DNA from: Lawsonibacter celer
GTDB taxonomy: Bacteria; Bacillota; Clostridia; Oscillospirales; Oscillospiraceae
Reading direction: 5' to 3'
Assembly: GCF_014281125.1 (NCBI RefSeq)
Contig: NZ_JACOEA010000004.1
Span: 124,001-188,000 of the forward strand
Length of the DNA stretch: 64,000 nt
Of the stretch, positions 8,462-17,579 are shown one piece after another. Each line of letters starts with the position of its first letter. Within the stretch, counting starts at the first letter, position 1. The notes beneath the pieces were generated by a model. It was not told the DNA's origin and did no database searches. It was given only the letters and a program-made list of their open reading frames with translations. The position numbers were made by a program, and so were the translations under genes.

Positions 8462-8491
8462 AAAAGCGGCACGCGATTGCGTGCCGCTTTT
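8462..8491. terminator. Intrinsic terminator, convergent genes
   Basis: A 13-bp perfect stem (AAAAGCGGCACGC, 8462-8474 / 8479-8491) with loop GATT and a T run. It serves the orphan Spo0A gene and, in reverse, the hydroxylase operon. Confidence 0.88.
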
Positions 8492-8498
8492 TAAATGT

Positions 8499-10793
8499 CT
8501 AAGGCTGGACCTGCTGCCGCAGCCCTTTCAGGATTTTTTCCGGGGTCATGGGCAGGTCGGTCATGCGCACGCCGCAGGCGTTGTAGATGGCATCCGCAAT
8601 GGCGGGGACGGGGGTGTTGATCACGACCTCGCCGATGGACTTGGCTCCGAAGGGACCAGAGGGCTCGTAGCTCTGCTCGAAAGCCACACGGATCGGGGGC
8701 AGATCCATACGGGAGGGGATCTTGTAGCGCAGGAAGTTCCGGTTGAGCATCCGGCCCGCCTCGTCGTATTGCACATCCTCGTACAGGGCCATACCAATAC
8801 CTTGGGCAATGCCGCCCTGGGCCTGCACTCTGGCCAGCGCGGGGTTGACCACCGTGCCGCAGTCCACCACGCCCACGTAGTCCAGCACGGTGACCTTGCC
8901 GGTGTCCCTGTCGAGCTCGATCTCGGCAAAGCCCGCCATCAGGGGCGGAGGGGAGGTGGGGGAGCAATGGCTGCCCTCGGCGGTGAACCAAGGACAGTCC
9001 GGCTCGGTCACTTGCCGACGGGCCAGCAGCTCCAGGCTCAGTCGGCCGCTGGAGCCGTTCCGGGCGTAGAAGAAGTCGCCGTCAAACTCGATAAAGGCCA
9101 CGGGGCAGTCCAGGGCCCGGGCAGCCTCGGCCTTCATCATGCCGGTGAGCTGCTCGCAGGCCTTGACCATGGCCATGCCGGTGACGTAGGTGGTGGAGGA
9201 GGCAAAGGAGCCTTTGTCGTAGGGGGAGGAGTCGGTGTCTACCGGCGCGGAGGAGACCCGGTCGATGGAGCACTGGAGCGTTTCTGCGGCGATCTGGGCC
9301 AGCACGGTGTCGCAGCCGGTGCCCATGTCGCCGGCACCGTTGGAGACGATGTAGCGGCCGTCCTCGCACAGCTTGACCGACGCGCAGCACTTGTCCGCCT
9401 TGGAGATGCCCGAGCTCTGCAGGGCCACGGCCATGCCCACGGCCCGCACCCGGCTGCCGTCTACCTCCACGCGGGGGTACTTCTGATCCCAGCCAATCAT
9501 ATTCCGGCCGGTTTTGATGCAGCGGTCCAGGGCGGAGCTGGTGAGGAACTCAAAGAAGTAGGCAGGCATGAAGTCGCCGCTGTGGGGGATATTTTTCAGC
9601 CGCAGCTGACAGGGATCCATGCCCAGCTCCACGGCCAGGCGGTTGGTCATGGACTCGGTGGCGAAAAAGCCCTGAGTGGCGCCAAAACCGCGGAATGCAC
9701 CGCCGGCCATGGTGTTGGTGTAGGTGATGTCGAAGTCGAAATGGAAGGCCTCCGCCCGGCCGAACATGGGCAGGGTCTTGACGCCAGTAAGCAGGGCGGT
9801 GGCAAAGGCCTGCTCGCCGTAGGCGCCGGCATTGGAGATCGTATGGACGCTGGCGGCCCGGACGATGCCGTCCTTCGTGGCGCCCAGCTTGACGGTGATA
9901 TAGGTCTCATGACGGGAGTTGGAGGCGATAAAGCTCTCGGTACGGGAGTAGATCAGCTTGGCCGGCCGGCGGGTCTTGACGGTGACGATGGCGCAGAGTA
10001 GCTCGCACACCAGGGACTGCTTGGCGCCGAAGCCGCCGCCCACCTTGGGCTTGATGACCCGGATTCGGTCGATGGGCATGCCCAGGGCCTGGGCCGCCGT
10101 GCGGCGGCAGAGGAAGGGAATCTGGGTGGAGGTGACGATGGCCAGGCGGCCGTTGGCGTCGTAGTAGGAGAAGGCACGGAAGGTCTCCATCATGGCGTGG
10201 GAGTTGGCCCTGGTGTGGAAGGTGTCCTCCACTACCACGTCGCACTTGGCGAAGGCGGCGTCCAGGTCGCCGTAGGGCAGCTCGAAATGGGCCATCAGGT
10301 TGCGCTTGGGCTGCCCCTGAAGGGTATCCTCAGCGGAGTAGTCCTCCTCCCCGTGAATAGGGGGCTGGTGGTCCAGGGCCTGCCGGGGGTCCAGGACGGC
10401 GGGCAGAAGCTCGTAGTCCACTTCCAGCAGCCGCAGGGCCTTGTCGGCGGCCTCCTCGGTTTCCGCCGCCACGATGGCTACCGCGTCGCCCACGTAGCGC
10501 ACGGTGTCCTCCAGGATATAGCGGTCGTTGGGGGAGCCGAAGGTGTAGGCCAGACCGCCCAGGCTGTGACGGATCCTGGGCACGTCCTCCCAGGTGAGGG
10601 CGCACGCCACGCCGGGCACCGCCAGGGCGCGCTTTTTCCGGATGGCGGTGATCCGGGCAAAGGCGTGGGGGCTGCGCAGGACCTTGACGATCAGGCAGTC
10701 CGCCGGGGCCAGATCCTCGGTGTAGATGGGTTTTCCGGTGGTCATGGCGGCGGAGTCCAGCTTGGGAACGGGCTGGTTGACGGCGTATTTCAT
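8499..10793 (-). CDS. Xanthine dehydrogenase-family molybdenum-binding subunit
   Basis: A 764-residue large catalytic subunit of a molybdenum hydroxylase. It starts MKYAVNQPVPKLD and proceeds through the a/b hammerhead domain (TGKPIYTEDLAPADCL) to the Moco-binding domains. The signature loop is AGGAFRGFGATQGFF, with a second Moco motif around GAGDMGTGCDTVLAQ. The active-site glutamate lies in FGAKSIGEVVINTPVPAI near the C-terminus. The ATG overlaps the FeS subunit stop by 4 bp (ATGA), so the two are translationally coupled. Substrate is probably a purine, judging from the adjacent adenine deaminase and nucleoside transporter; sequence alone does not fix it. No XdhC or MocA maturation gene is in the window. 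Confidence 0.9.
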   Translation of the reverse strand: MKYAVNQPVPKLDSAAMTTGKPIYTEDLAPADCLIVKVLRSPHAFARITAIRKKRALAVPGVACALTWEDVPRIRHSLGGLAYTFGSPNDRYILEDTVRYVGDAVAIVAAETEEAADKALRLLEVDYELLPAVLDPRQALDHQPPIHGEEDYSAEDTLQGQPKRNLMAHFELPYGDLDAAFAKCDVVVEDTFHTRANSHAMMETFRAFSYYDANGRLAIVTSTQIPFLCRRTAAQALGMPIDRIRVIKPKVGGGFGAKQSLVCELLCAIVTVKTRRPAKLIYSRTESFIASNSRHETYITVKLGATKDGIVRAASVHTISNAGAYGEQAFATALLTGVKTLPMFGRAEAFHFDFDITYTNTMAGGAFRGFGATQGFFATESMTNRLAVELGMDPCQLRLKNIPHSGDFMPAYFFEFLTSSALDRCIKTGRNMIGWDQKYPRVEVDGSRVRAVGMAVALQSSGISKADKCCASVKLCEDGRYIVSNGAGDMGTGCDTVLAQIAAETLQCSIDRVSSAPVDTDSSPYDKGSFASSTTYVTGMAMVKACEQLTGMMKAEAARALDCPVAFIEFDGDFFYARNGSSGRLSLELLARRQVTEPDCPWFTAEGSHCSPTSPPPLMAGFAEIELDRDTGKVTVLDYVGVVDCGTVVNPALARVQAQGGIAQGIGMALYEDVQYDEAGRMLNRNFLRYKIPSRMDLPPIRVAFEQSYEPSGPFGAKSIGEVVINTPVPAIADAIYNACGVRMTDLPMTPEKILKGLRQQVQP

Positions 10794-11242
10794 TCCTCCA
10801 CCTCCAGCCAGGCGCATACCGCGTCCATCTGGGCGGTGTAGCCGGAGCAGCGGCACAGGTTGCCGGCCAGGTAGGCGCGCACCTCTTCCCGAGTGGGGTG
10901 GGGCAGCTCGCGCCTCAGGGCCAGCACGGTCATCAGAAATCCGGGGGAGCAGAAGCCGCACTGCTCCGCCCCCCGGGCTGCCAAAAAGCGGCCTAAGTCG
11001 GCAGCCTGCTCCTCCACACCCTCCAGGGTAGTGACCCGGCGGCCCGTGGCACGGCAGGCCAGGTAGGAGCAGGAGAGCACCGGTGCGTCATCCACCCACA
11101 CGGTGCACAGTCCGCAGTTTTCCGTATCGCAGCCCCGCTTCACGCTGGCCAGGCCTTGGGCACGGAGAAAGTCCAGCAGGGTCTGGGAAGGGGAGGCCTC
11201 CCCCTTCCAGGGGCGGCCGTTGAGGGTCAGTTCCAGATTCAT
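10790..11242 (-). CDS. Xanthine dehydrogenase-family (2Fe-2S) subunit
   Basis: A 150-residue electron-transfer subunit. The N-terminal plant-type ferredoxin domain holds the first cluster with CDTENCGLC and the downstream VLSC. The C-terminal four-helix domain holds the second with CGFCSPG and CRCSG. Length is typical of CoxS/XdhC-type small subunits. The start at 11242 (MNLELTLNG) overlaps the FAD gene by 4 bp. It passes electrons from the Mo centre (downstream gene) to FAD (upstream gene). Confidence 0.93.
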   Translation of the reverse strand: MNLELTLNGRPWKGEASPSQTLLDFLRAQGLASVKRGCDTENCGLCTVWVDDAPVLSCSYLACRATGRRVTTLEGVEEQAADLGRFLAARGAEQCGFCSPGFLMTVLALRRELPHPTREEVRAYLAGNLCRCSGYTAQMDAVCAWLEVEE

Positions 11243-12039
11243 CGGGAGACCTCCTGTTCCACACGGGCCGCGCATCGGGCCACCAGAGTTTCGGCCAGAA
11301 GGGCGCGGTACTCCCTGCCGGCCCGCAGGTCGCTGCCAAAGGTGAGGCCTTCGGCGGCCAGCCTGCCCGCCTGAGCGGGGGAGGCGCCGTGGGCCAGGGC
11401 GGCTTCCACCCCGGGGACCCGGACGGGACGGCCGGGCCGGGCGCCTACCACCACCCGCCAGTCCTTCCCCAGGCGGGAGACGGCGGCGGTGAGGATGGGC
11501 AGGTCGGTGGCGGTGAGGCGCATAGTCTCCATGGCTGTGGCCCGGTCCTCGATCCTGATCCGCACTCCGGTGACGATGTCCCGCTCCACGGCGGGGCGGG
11601 CGGCGAAGACCTCCAGAGGCACTGTTCCCTCCCCCGCCAGCTCCACGGTGCAGTCCAGACAGAGCAGGGCGGTGAGGGGATCGGAAAAGCCGAAGCGGGC
11701 GTACACGCTGCCCCCCACGGTGGCCCGGCTGCGCAGCTGAACCCCCACGATGGGGCGCACGCAGTGGGACAGGATGCCGCCGAATAGGGCGCAGGCGTCC
11801 CCGTTTTTCTCAAGGGCACGCAGGGTAGCACTGCCGCCAAGGACCAGTTCGTCCCCCTCCCGCCGGATGGCGTCCAGACCCAGGCGGGACAGATCAATCC
11901 CAACGCCATAGCGCCGGCGGCCCAGGGCCAGCCAGCACCCGCCGCCCAGAATCACATTGTTCCGACCCTTGCGCAGGAGGGACAGGGCTTCCTCGGCTGT
12001 GCCGGGAAAAGCCAGCTCCCGGATCGTATACACTGGCAT
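11239..12039 (-). CDS. FAD-binding subunit of xanthine dehydrogenase family
   Basis: 266 residues of the CoxM/XdhB type. The FAD pyrophosphate loop is ILGGGCWLALGRRR, the second motif is QLRSRATVGGSVY, and a CO-dehydrogenase flavoprotein C-terminal domain follows. First gene of a three-gene operon (FAD-FeS-Mo) with ATGA overlaps. Start choice is uncertain: GAGG lies only 2 bp from the ATG at 12039, and a GTG three codons in would have better spacing. Divergent from adenine deaminase. Confidence 0.9.
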   Translation of the reverse strand: MPVYTIRELAFPGTAEEALSLLRKGRNNVILGGGCWLALGRRRYGVGIDLSRLGLDAIRREGDELVLGGSATLRALEKNGDACALFGGILSHCVRPIVGVQLRSRATVGGSVYARFGFSDPLTALLCLDCTVELAGEGTVPLEVFAARPAVERDIVTGVRIRIEDRATAMETMRLTATDLPILTAAVSRLGKDWRVVVGARPGRPVRVPGVEAALAHGASPAQAGRLAAEGLTFGSDLRAGREYRALLAETLVARCAARVEQEVSR

Positions 12040-12073
12040 CACCTCGAAAAAAGTTGAAATGAGTTCTCTTCAG

Positions 12074-12188
12074 ACTATCACCTGCAAAGTGCCGTTGTCA
12101 AGGAGGACCGGGCCGGCTCCCGGAGGAATTTTTTCGCCCCCGCCGCCGCGGCCCGGTCTTGACAGGAATTTCAACCAGTGGCTATAAT
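12074..12188. promoter_or_regulatory. Divergent promoters for hydroxylase operon and adenine deaminase
   Basis: Rightward: TTGACA (12159-12164), 18 bp, TATAAT (12183-12188), a full consensus sigma-A promoter, giving an adenine deaminase leader of about 70 nt. Leftward: TTGACA (12101-12096), 16 bp, GATAGT (12079-12074). The cores are 57 bp apart, enough for a shared regulator, but I see no clear operator. No purine-riboswitch core is recognisable in the leader. Confidence 0.75.
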
Positions 12189-12265
12189 GAAAGACAGAAC
12201 CTGTCCCGGACGGTGGCGCGCAGACGCTGCCGCTGAAACCAACAGCTGAAGGAGCGTGTGTAAAG

Positions 12266-14029
12266 ATGGATCAGGTATTATTGGCAGTGGCTGGCGGAAA
12301 GCAGCCGGCGGATCTGGTTGTCAAAGGCGGCAAGCTGGTCAACGTTTATTCCGGCGAGATCTATGAGGGCGGTGTGGCCGTCAGCAACGGCAGGATTGCG
12401 GCAGTGGGCGACGTGGATTATGCCATCGGTCCTGATACCAAGATCATTGACGCCGCCGGCAAGTACATCACTCCGGGCTTTGTGGACGGCCACATCCATC
12501 CGGAGAGCTCCAGCCTTTCCATTCGGCCCTTTGCGGAGATCGTGCTTCAGCACGGCACCACCGCCATTATGACCGATCTGCATGAGGTAGGCGTGGTGGC
12601 CGGCCTGGAGGGCATTGAGGCGGTGCTGGACGAGGCCGCGGACACGGACCTGAAGCTCTATTTCGTGGTACCCTCCCACGTGCCCTTCTCACCCAATCTG
12701 GAGACCTCCGGCGGCAGCTTCAACACGGAGATTATCAAAAAGGCGCTGTCCCGGCCCGACGCAGTGGGCCTGTCTGAGTGCGTGGGTCCCTATATTCTGG
12801 CGGGCTTCCCGGAGCTGATGAACTCCATGGACGCCGCCCTGGGAATGGGCAAGTCCCTCCAGGGGCACCTGCCCGACATGGTAGGCCCGGCCCTCAACGT
12901 CTGTATGGCCGCCGGCGTATCCACTGACCACGAGTCCCTGGGTGCGGAGGACGCGGTGGCCCGCCTGCGCTCCGGCTGCCACCTGATGATGCGGGAGGGC
13001 TCCGCCGCCCGCAACCTGGAGGGGTGCATCAAGCCTATCCTGGAAAACCACATGGACACCTCCCGTGTCTCCATCGTCACCGACGACCTGCACACCTGCG
13101 ACGCGGTGGACCACGGCCACCTGGACGAGGCCGTGCGTACCGCTCTCAAGTGCGGGGCTGACTTCGTGACCGCCATTCAGATGGTCACCCTCAACGCCGC
13201 CCGCGCCTTCAACCTGGATATGGAGATCGGCGGCTTGGCCCCCGGCCGCCGGGCGGACATCAACCTGACCACCGGGCCGGAGGATTTCAAGGTGGACACC
13301 GTCATTGCCGGTGGCAAGGTGGTGGCCGAGGGCGGCGCGCTGAAGGTGCACTACCCCAAGGCCGAGCACAAGCCCTGCCTGCTCAACACCGCCAAGCTGC
13401 TGCGCCCCATTACCGCCGAATCCTTCCAGATCACGGTGCCCAAGACGGCCAAGACCGTCACCGCCAAGGTGATGGATACCCTGCCCTGGATCCCTATCAC
13501 CACCGGCCGCGACGTGGAGTTGAAGGTGAAGGACGGTGTGGTCCAGTGCGACGTGGACCAGGACGTGCTGTACATCGCCCAGGTGGAGCGCTATGCCAAG
13601 AACGGCAATGTGGGTAAAGCCTTTATGGGCGGCTTCCACATGAACTGCGGCGCCATCGCCTCCTCCGTGGGCCACGATAACCACAACATCATCGTGATGG
13701 GAGCAAACCACGAGGATATGGCCATCGCGGTCAACCGGGTGGTGGAGCTCACCGGCGGTCAGGTGGTAGTGAAGGACGGCAAGGTGGTGGCCGAGGTGGC
13801 CTACCCGGTCTGCGGCCTGCTGTCCGATCTGTCCGCGGAGGAGTTGGCCGATGTCAAGCGCGGGCTCAACGCCGCCATTCATGATATGGGCTGCCCCATT
13901 GCCATCCCCTTTATGTTCCTCTCCTTTATCTGTCTGGCGGCGATTCCGGAGTTCGCCGTCACCGACCACGGATTTATCGACGTGATTGGGCAGAAGATAG
14001 TGGATCCGATTCTGGCCATCCACGAATAA
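12266..14029 (+). CDS. ade: Adenine deaminase-like amidohydrolase
   Basis: A 587-residue metal-dependent amidohydrolase of the Ade type, predicted to convert adenine to hypoxanthine and ammonia. The metal-binding region VDGHIHPESSSLS and DLHEVGVVAG lie near residues 75-115, and VTDDLHTCDAVDHGHLDE carries the conserved Asp/His motif. An adenine deaminase C-terminal domain occupies about 410-587 (GGFHMNCGAIASSVGHDNHN). The usual DPHEI of the family is DLHEV here and HIH(I/V)ESS is HIHPESS, so this is a diverged clade. Strong promoter upstream, terminator downstream; it stands between the hydroxylase and a nucleoside transporter, consistent with purine salvage. Confidence 0.85.
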   Translation: MDQVLLAVAGGKQPADLVVKGGKLVNVYSGEIYEGGVAVSNGRIAAVGDVDYAIGPDTKIIDAAGKYITPGFVDGHIHPESSSLSIRPFAEIVLQHGTTAIMTDLHEVGVVAGLEGIEAVLDEAADTDLKLYFVVPSHVPFSPNLETSGGSFNTEIIKKALSRPDAVGLSECVGPYILAGFPELMNSMDAALGMGKSLQGHLPDMVGPALNVCMAAGVSTDHESLGAEDAVARLRSGCHLMMREGSAARNLEGCIKPILENHMDTSRVSIVTDDLHTCDAVDHGHLDEAVRTALKCGADFVTAIQMVTLNAARAFNLDMEIGGLAPGRRADINLTTGPEDFKVDTVIAGGKVVAEGGALKVHYPKAEHKPCLLNTAKLLRPITAESFQITVPKTAKTVTAKVMDTLPWIPITTGRDVELKVKDGVVQCDVDQDVLYIAQVERYAKNGNVGKAFMGGFHMNCGAIASSVGHDNHNIIVMGANHEDMAIAVNRVVELTGGQVVVKDGKVVAEVAYPVCGLLSDLSAEELADVKRGLNAAIHDMGCPIAIPFMFLSFICLAAIPEFAVTDHGFIDVIGQKIVDPILAIHE

Positions 14030-14045
14030 AGAAGTAGCCGTTTAA

Positions 14046-14087
14046 GCAGCCCCGCCCGGATTTGGGCGGGGCTGCCTGAATTTTTTT
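14046..14087 (+). terminator. Intrinsic terminator after adenine deaminase
   Basis: A 12-bp stem GCAGCCCCGCCC (14046-14057 / 14064-14075), six-base loop, then CTGAATTTTTTT. Confidence 0.88.
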
Positions 14088-14173
14088 GAGCATTAAAAAC
14101 TTTTTTTACGAAAAAGGCCGGTATACGACGAAAAAAGGGGATTTTTTTGTTTTTTTATTATCAATATTGCTAA

Positions 14174-14317
14174 TAGACAATTTTCCCATTTGTTCTTTAT
14201 AATAAAGACACTGACACAGCAAAAGGGTTGTTTCTCAGAGAACTTCGTTTCCCTGCGGAGCAGCTTTTTTTGTGTTTTACCCATAGCTTTTAAATGTTCG
14301 AAAGGGGATTTTACACA
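14174..14317 (+). promoter_or_regulatory. Promoter and about 105-nt leader of the BMP transporter operon
   Basis: TAGACA (14174-14179), 18 bp, TATAAT (14198-14203). The leader up to ATG 14318 contains a short hairpin CTGC-GGA-GCAG followed by CTTTTTTT, a possible weak attenuator. I see no known riboswitch consensus. The ribosome site is AAAGGGGA. Confidence 0.55.
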
Positions 14318-15379
14318 ATGAAGAAACTGGTTTCTCTGCTCCTGTCTCTGTCTTTGGCGTTGGGTCTGGCCGCCTGCGGCAACGGCAACTCCGCCAACAG
14401 CCCTGCGACCGGCACCGACACGCCCGCTCCGGGCTCCTCTGCGCCCGCACAGACCGGCTCCGGCTCCGCCGAGGGCGTCAAGGTGGCCATGAGCATGTCC
14501 GGCCCCATCAGTGACATGAGCTGGAACTACACCGGCTACATGGGCCTGAAGCTGATGGAGGAAGAGGGCGCTGAGATCACCTATCAGGAGAACGTGGACC
14601 CCGCCTCCATCGTGGAGACCTTCCGCACCTATGCCTCCGAGGGCTATGACATGGTGTACATCAACGACGACTCCAACCAGGAGGATGTGGTGACCGCGGC
14701 CGCCGATTTCCCCAACACCCAGGTGTTCATCTGCAACGGCGCCAACCACACGGACAACGTCTACCCCATCTACTTCGCCGATGAGGACCATGGCTTTATC
14801 ATGGGCCTGATCGCCGGCCTGCTGACCAAGACGGACAAGATCGGCTTTGTGGGCGGCCTGGAGTTCACCCCCATCATCCATTGCGCCCAGGGTTTTGAGC
14901 AGGGCGTGAAGTATGTCAACCCCGACGCTGAGGTGGTGATTACCTACATTGGCAGCATGACCGACGTGGCTGCTGCCAAGGAGACTGCGGCCGCCATGTT
15001 CCAGAGCGGCTGCGACGTGGTGGTGCCCAACGCCGACGCCGCGTCCCTGGGCGTCATTGAGGCCGGTGAGGAAGCCGGCGGCATGACCGTCGCCTGCGGC
15101 GAGGGCATGGAGAGCGTCGGCCCTACCACCTGTGCGGCCGGCGTACGGATGGACACCTCCGTGGGCTACAAGGCCGCCTTTGACCAGGTCATCAGCGGCA
15201 CCCTGCCCAAGGTGGGCGAGGCGGTGCAGAAGTTCGGTATTGCCGACGGCCTGGTGCTGGAGCCCACTTATAACGACGGCTTTACTGCCGGAGAGCTCAC
15301 CGATGAGATGAAGGCGGCCATCCAGGCCGGCTACGACGCGCTGAAGAGCGGCGAGGTCTCCGTACAGCTGGCGGACTAA
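14318..15379 (+). CDS. BMP-family substrate-binding lipoprotein (nucleoside ABC transporter)
   Basis: 353 residues. A type II signal peptide with lipobox LAAC (Cys about residue 22) is followed by a Ser/Pro/Gly/Thr-rich linker. The PBP1-like BMP/PnrA domain starts with VAMSMSGPISDMSWN, continues with EGYDMVYINDDSNQED, and has the hinge-region motif FVGGLEFTPIIHCAQGFEQG. It is lipid-anchored outside the membrane and delivers nucleosides or related ligands to the permeases downstream. A terminator between this gene and the first permease would give excess binding protein, as is usual for such operons. The start follows AAAGGGGA. Confidence 0.9.
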   Translation: MKKLVSLLLSLSLALGLAACGNGNSANSPATGTDTPAPGSSAPAQTGSGSAEGVKVAMSMSGPISDMSWNYTGYMGLKLMEEEGAEITYQENVDPASIVETFRTYASEGYDMVYINDDSNQEDVVTAAADFPNTQVFICNGANHTDNVYPIYFADEDHGFIMGLIAGLLTKTDKIGFVGGLEFTPIIHCAQGFEQGVKYVNPDAEVVITYIGSMTDVAAAKETAAAMFQSGCDVVVPNADAASLGVIEAGEEAGGMTVACGEGMESVGPTTCAAGVRMDTSVGYKAAFDQVISGTLPKVGEAVQKFGIADGLVLEPTYNDGFTAGELTDEMKAAIQAGYDALKSGEVSVQLAD

Positions 15380-15414
15380 TTTTAAGCTTGGGAAGACCCT
15401 CTTACCTGCGCCAG

Positions 15415-15441
15415 AAGCGGGCCCGGATACCGGGCCCGCTT
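15415..15441 (+). terminator. Partial intra-operon terminator
   Basis: A 12-bp GC-rich stem (15415-15426 / 15430-15441) with loop ATA and a short T run. It lies between binding protein and permease, so likely leaky and serving to set stoichiometry. Confidence 0.65.
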
Positions 15442-15536
15442 TCGGCGGTATCTTCCGCCGGAGTGCGCCGGAAAGCCGCGCAGGGGGCTTTCCGATACAC
15501 CCCGGCATAAACGATTTCATAAGGAGGCGCTCATCT

Positions 15537-16646
15537 GTGACAAAAACCTGGCAGGAACGTCTGCGCGCGGGGCTGAAAGGCCTCTACTTCCCGGTGGCCG
15601 CCATTTTGGCGGCCGTGGTCCTCTCCAGCATCGTTATGGCGATTTTGGGCTTTGACCCGCTCTATGCCTACCAGTGCCTGCTCAAGGGTGCCTTCGGCAA
15701 CACCAATTCCATCGGGGAGACCCTGGTGAAAACAACGCCCCTGATCTTTGCCGCAGTGGCGTTCGCCCTGCCCATGCGCTGCGGCATCTTCAACCTGGGG
15801 GCCACGGGCCAGCTCTACATCGGCGCCATCCTGGGCAGCTTGGTGGGCGTACGGTTTGCAGGCATGCCCGCGGTGCTCCATATTCCCCTGATGCTGCTGG
15901 CCGGCTTTGCCGGAGGGGCGCTGTACGGCGTGTTCGCCGGCTGGCTGCGCCACCGCTTTGGGGCCAATGAGCTCATCTCCACCATCATGCTCAACCACGT
16001 GGCCATTCAGCTGCTGGCCTACTGCGTGGCCGGCCCCCTGAAGGACCCGGCCACCGCCGCCACCAGTACCCCCCAGTCGGCCCAGATGGTGGCCTCGGTC
16101 AAGCTGCCGGTCATCCTGCCGGGCACCCGGCTCCACGCGGGGCTGATCCTGGCGGTGCTGTGCCTGGTGTTCTACTACGTATTTCTCTGGAAAACCACCC
16201 GAGGCTATGAGATGCGGGTGGTGGGCCTCAACCCCGGCGCGGGGGAGTACGCGGGTATGAGCGTGCGCAAAAACCAGCTGCTGGCCATGCTCCTGGCCGG
16301 CGGCATCGCGGGGATTGGCGGCTGCGTGGAACTGATGAGCGTTCAATCCCGCCTGATTCAGCAGTTTGCGGGCAACATCGGCTTTGACGGCGTGGCCGTG
16401 GCCCTGTTGGGGGGCAACAGCCCGGTGGGCATCGCCCTGGCGGGCATCCTCTTCGGTGCCCTCTCCGCCGGCGCGGGGCGGATGCAGATGCTGGCCAAGG
16501 TGCCCAACGCCACGGTATACATCACTCAGGGCCTGATTATTCTCTTTGTGGTGGGCCGGGAGCTCTTCCGCATTCGTAGCCGCAGGAAGAACAAGCCCTC
16601 CAGCCGGACCGCCGGACCCCGGAGCATGGAAAAGGAGGCTGTGTAA
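15537..16646 (+). CDS. ABC transporter permease (BMP/nucleoside type)
   Basis: A 369-residue inner-membrane permease of the BPD_transp_2 family (branched-chain amino acid/ribose/nucleoside permeases) with 8-10 hydrophobic helices. The conserved cytoplasmic loop is GYEMRVVGLNPGAGEYAGM. The start is GTG at 15537, 8 bp after AAGGAGG. The N-terminus matches the YufP/NupP type, about 30 residues longer than the partner permease. The stop overlaps the next ATG by one base (TAATG). It pairs with the next permease and the ATPase. Confidence 0.9.
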   Translation: MTKTWQERLRAGLKGLYFPVAAILAAVVLSSIVMAILGFDPLYAYQCLLKGAFGNTNSIGETLVKTTPLIFAAVAFALPMRCGIFNLGATGQLYIGAILGSLVGVRFAGMPAVLHIPLMLLAGFAGGALYGVFAGWLRHRFGANELISTIMLNHVAIQLLAYCVAGPLKDPATAATSTPQSAQMVASVKLPVILPGTRLHAGLILAVLCLVFYYVFLWKTTRGYEMRVVGLNPGAGEYAGMSVRKNQLLAMLLAGGIAGIGGCVELMSVQSRLIQQFAGNIGFDGVAVALLGGNSPVGIALAGILFGALSAGAGRMQMLAKVPNATVYITQGLIILFVVGRELFRIRSRRKNKPSSRTAGPRSMEKEAV

Positions 16647-17566
16647 TGCTGGACTGGATCACGAATTTTCTCTCCTCCGACATTATGACCGCCACCCCTC
16701 TGCTCATCACCGCCCTGGGCGCGGTCTACAGCGAGCGGGCGGGCATCCTGAACATCGGGAACGAGGGCCTGATGCTCACCGGCGCTTTTTTCGGCGCCAC
16801 CGTCAGCTGGATCACCGGCTCCGCCTTTGTGGGGGCCGTGGCCGCCATGGCCGCCGCCATGGTGCTCAACCTGATTCTCGCCTTCTTCGTTATCACCGTC
16901 AAGGCCAACCAGGTGGTGGCCGGGCTGGCCATCAATACCCTGGCCAGCGGCCTGACCGTCACCCTCAACCGCCTGATCTTCGGCGTGTCCACCACGGTGC
17001 CCAAAATCGATGTGTTTGATAAGGTGGCCATACCCGGGCTGTGTAAAATCCCCGTGATCGGCGAGGCCTTTTTCAACCAGTCCCTGGTGGTCTATCTGAC
17101 CTACCTGCTGGTGCCGGTGCTGGCCTTTGTGCTCAAGCGCACCAATATCGGCCTAAAAATCCGTTCCGTGGGCGAACACCCCCAGGCCTGCGACACCGTG
17201 GGCATCAGCGTCACCGGCGTGCGCTACGGCACCATGCTCTTCGCCGGCGCTCTGGCTGGCCTGGGCGGGGCCTTTACCTCCATGGGACAGCTGTCCTTCT
17301 TCGTGGAGGACATGGTGTCCGGCCGCGGCTATATGGCCCTGGCCGCCGTGGTGTTCGGCAACTACACCCCTGTGGGGGTCATGGGCGCCTGCCTGATGTT
17401 CGGCGCGGCCAGCGCTCTGCAGTACCGGCTTCAGACCACCGCCACCTGGATCCCTTATCAGTTCTGGATCATGCTGCCCTATGTAATTACCATCATCGCC
17501 CTGTGCTGCTACCGAAAGAAGAGCAACCGGCCGGCCTGCCACGGCCAGGCCTACGCCAAGATGTAA
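16646..17566 (+). CDS. ABC transporter permease, second subunit
   Basis: A 306-residue permease of the same superfamily, of YufQ/NupQ type. It shows SERAGILNIGNEGLMLTGAF near the N-terminus and the loop LKIRSVGEHPQACDTVGI, typical of simple-sugar/nucleoside permeases. Several alanine-rich helices follow. It is translated by coupling with the previous gene and heterodimerises with it in the membrane (family knowledge). Confidence 0.92.
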   Translation: MLDWITNFLSSDIMTATPLLITALGAVYSERAGILNIGNEGLMLTGAFFGATVSWITGSAFVGAVAAMAAAMVLNLILAFFVITVKANQVVAGLAINTLASGLTVTLNRLIFGVSTTVPKIDVFDKVAIPGLCKIPVIGEAFFNQSLVVYLTYLLVPVLAFVLKRTNIGLKIRSVGEHPQACDTVGISVTGVRYGTMLFAGALAGLGGAFTSMGQLSFFVEDMVSGRGYMALAAVVFGNYTPVGVMGACLMFGAASALQYRLQTTATWIPYQFWIMLPYVITIIALCCYRKKSNRPACHGQAYAKM

Positions 17567-17579
17567 GGGAGGACGGACC

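Noticed and set aside
8481..10001. 506-codon plus-strand frame opposite the molybdenum hydroxylase subunit
   Set aside because: Shadow of a clear xanthine-dehydrogenase-family gene; composition is typical of antisense frames.
12189..12265. Purine riboswitch in the adenine deaminase leader
   Set aside because: The leader is only about 70 nt and I find none of the conserved three-way-junction core sequences.
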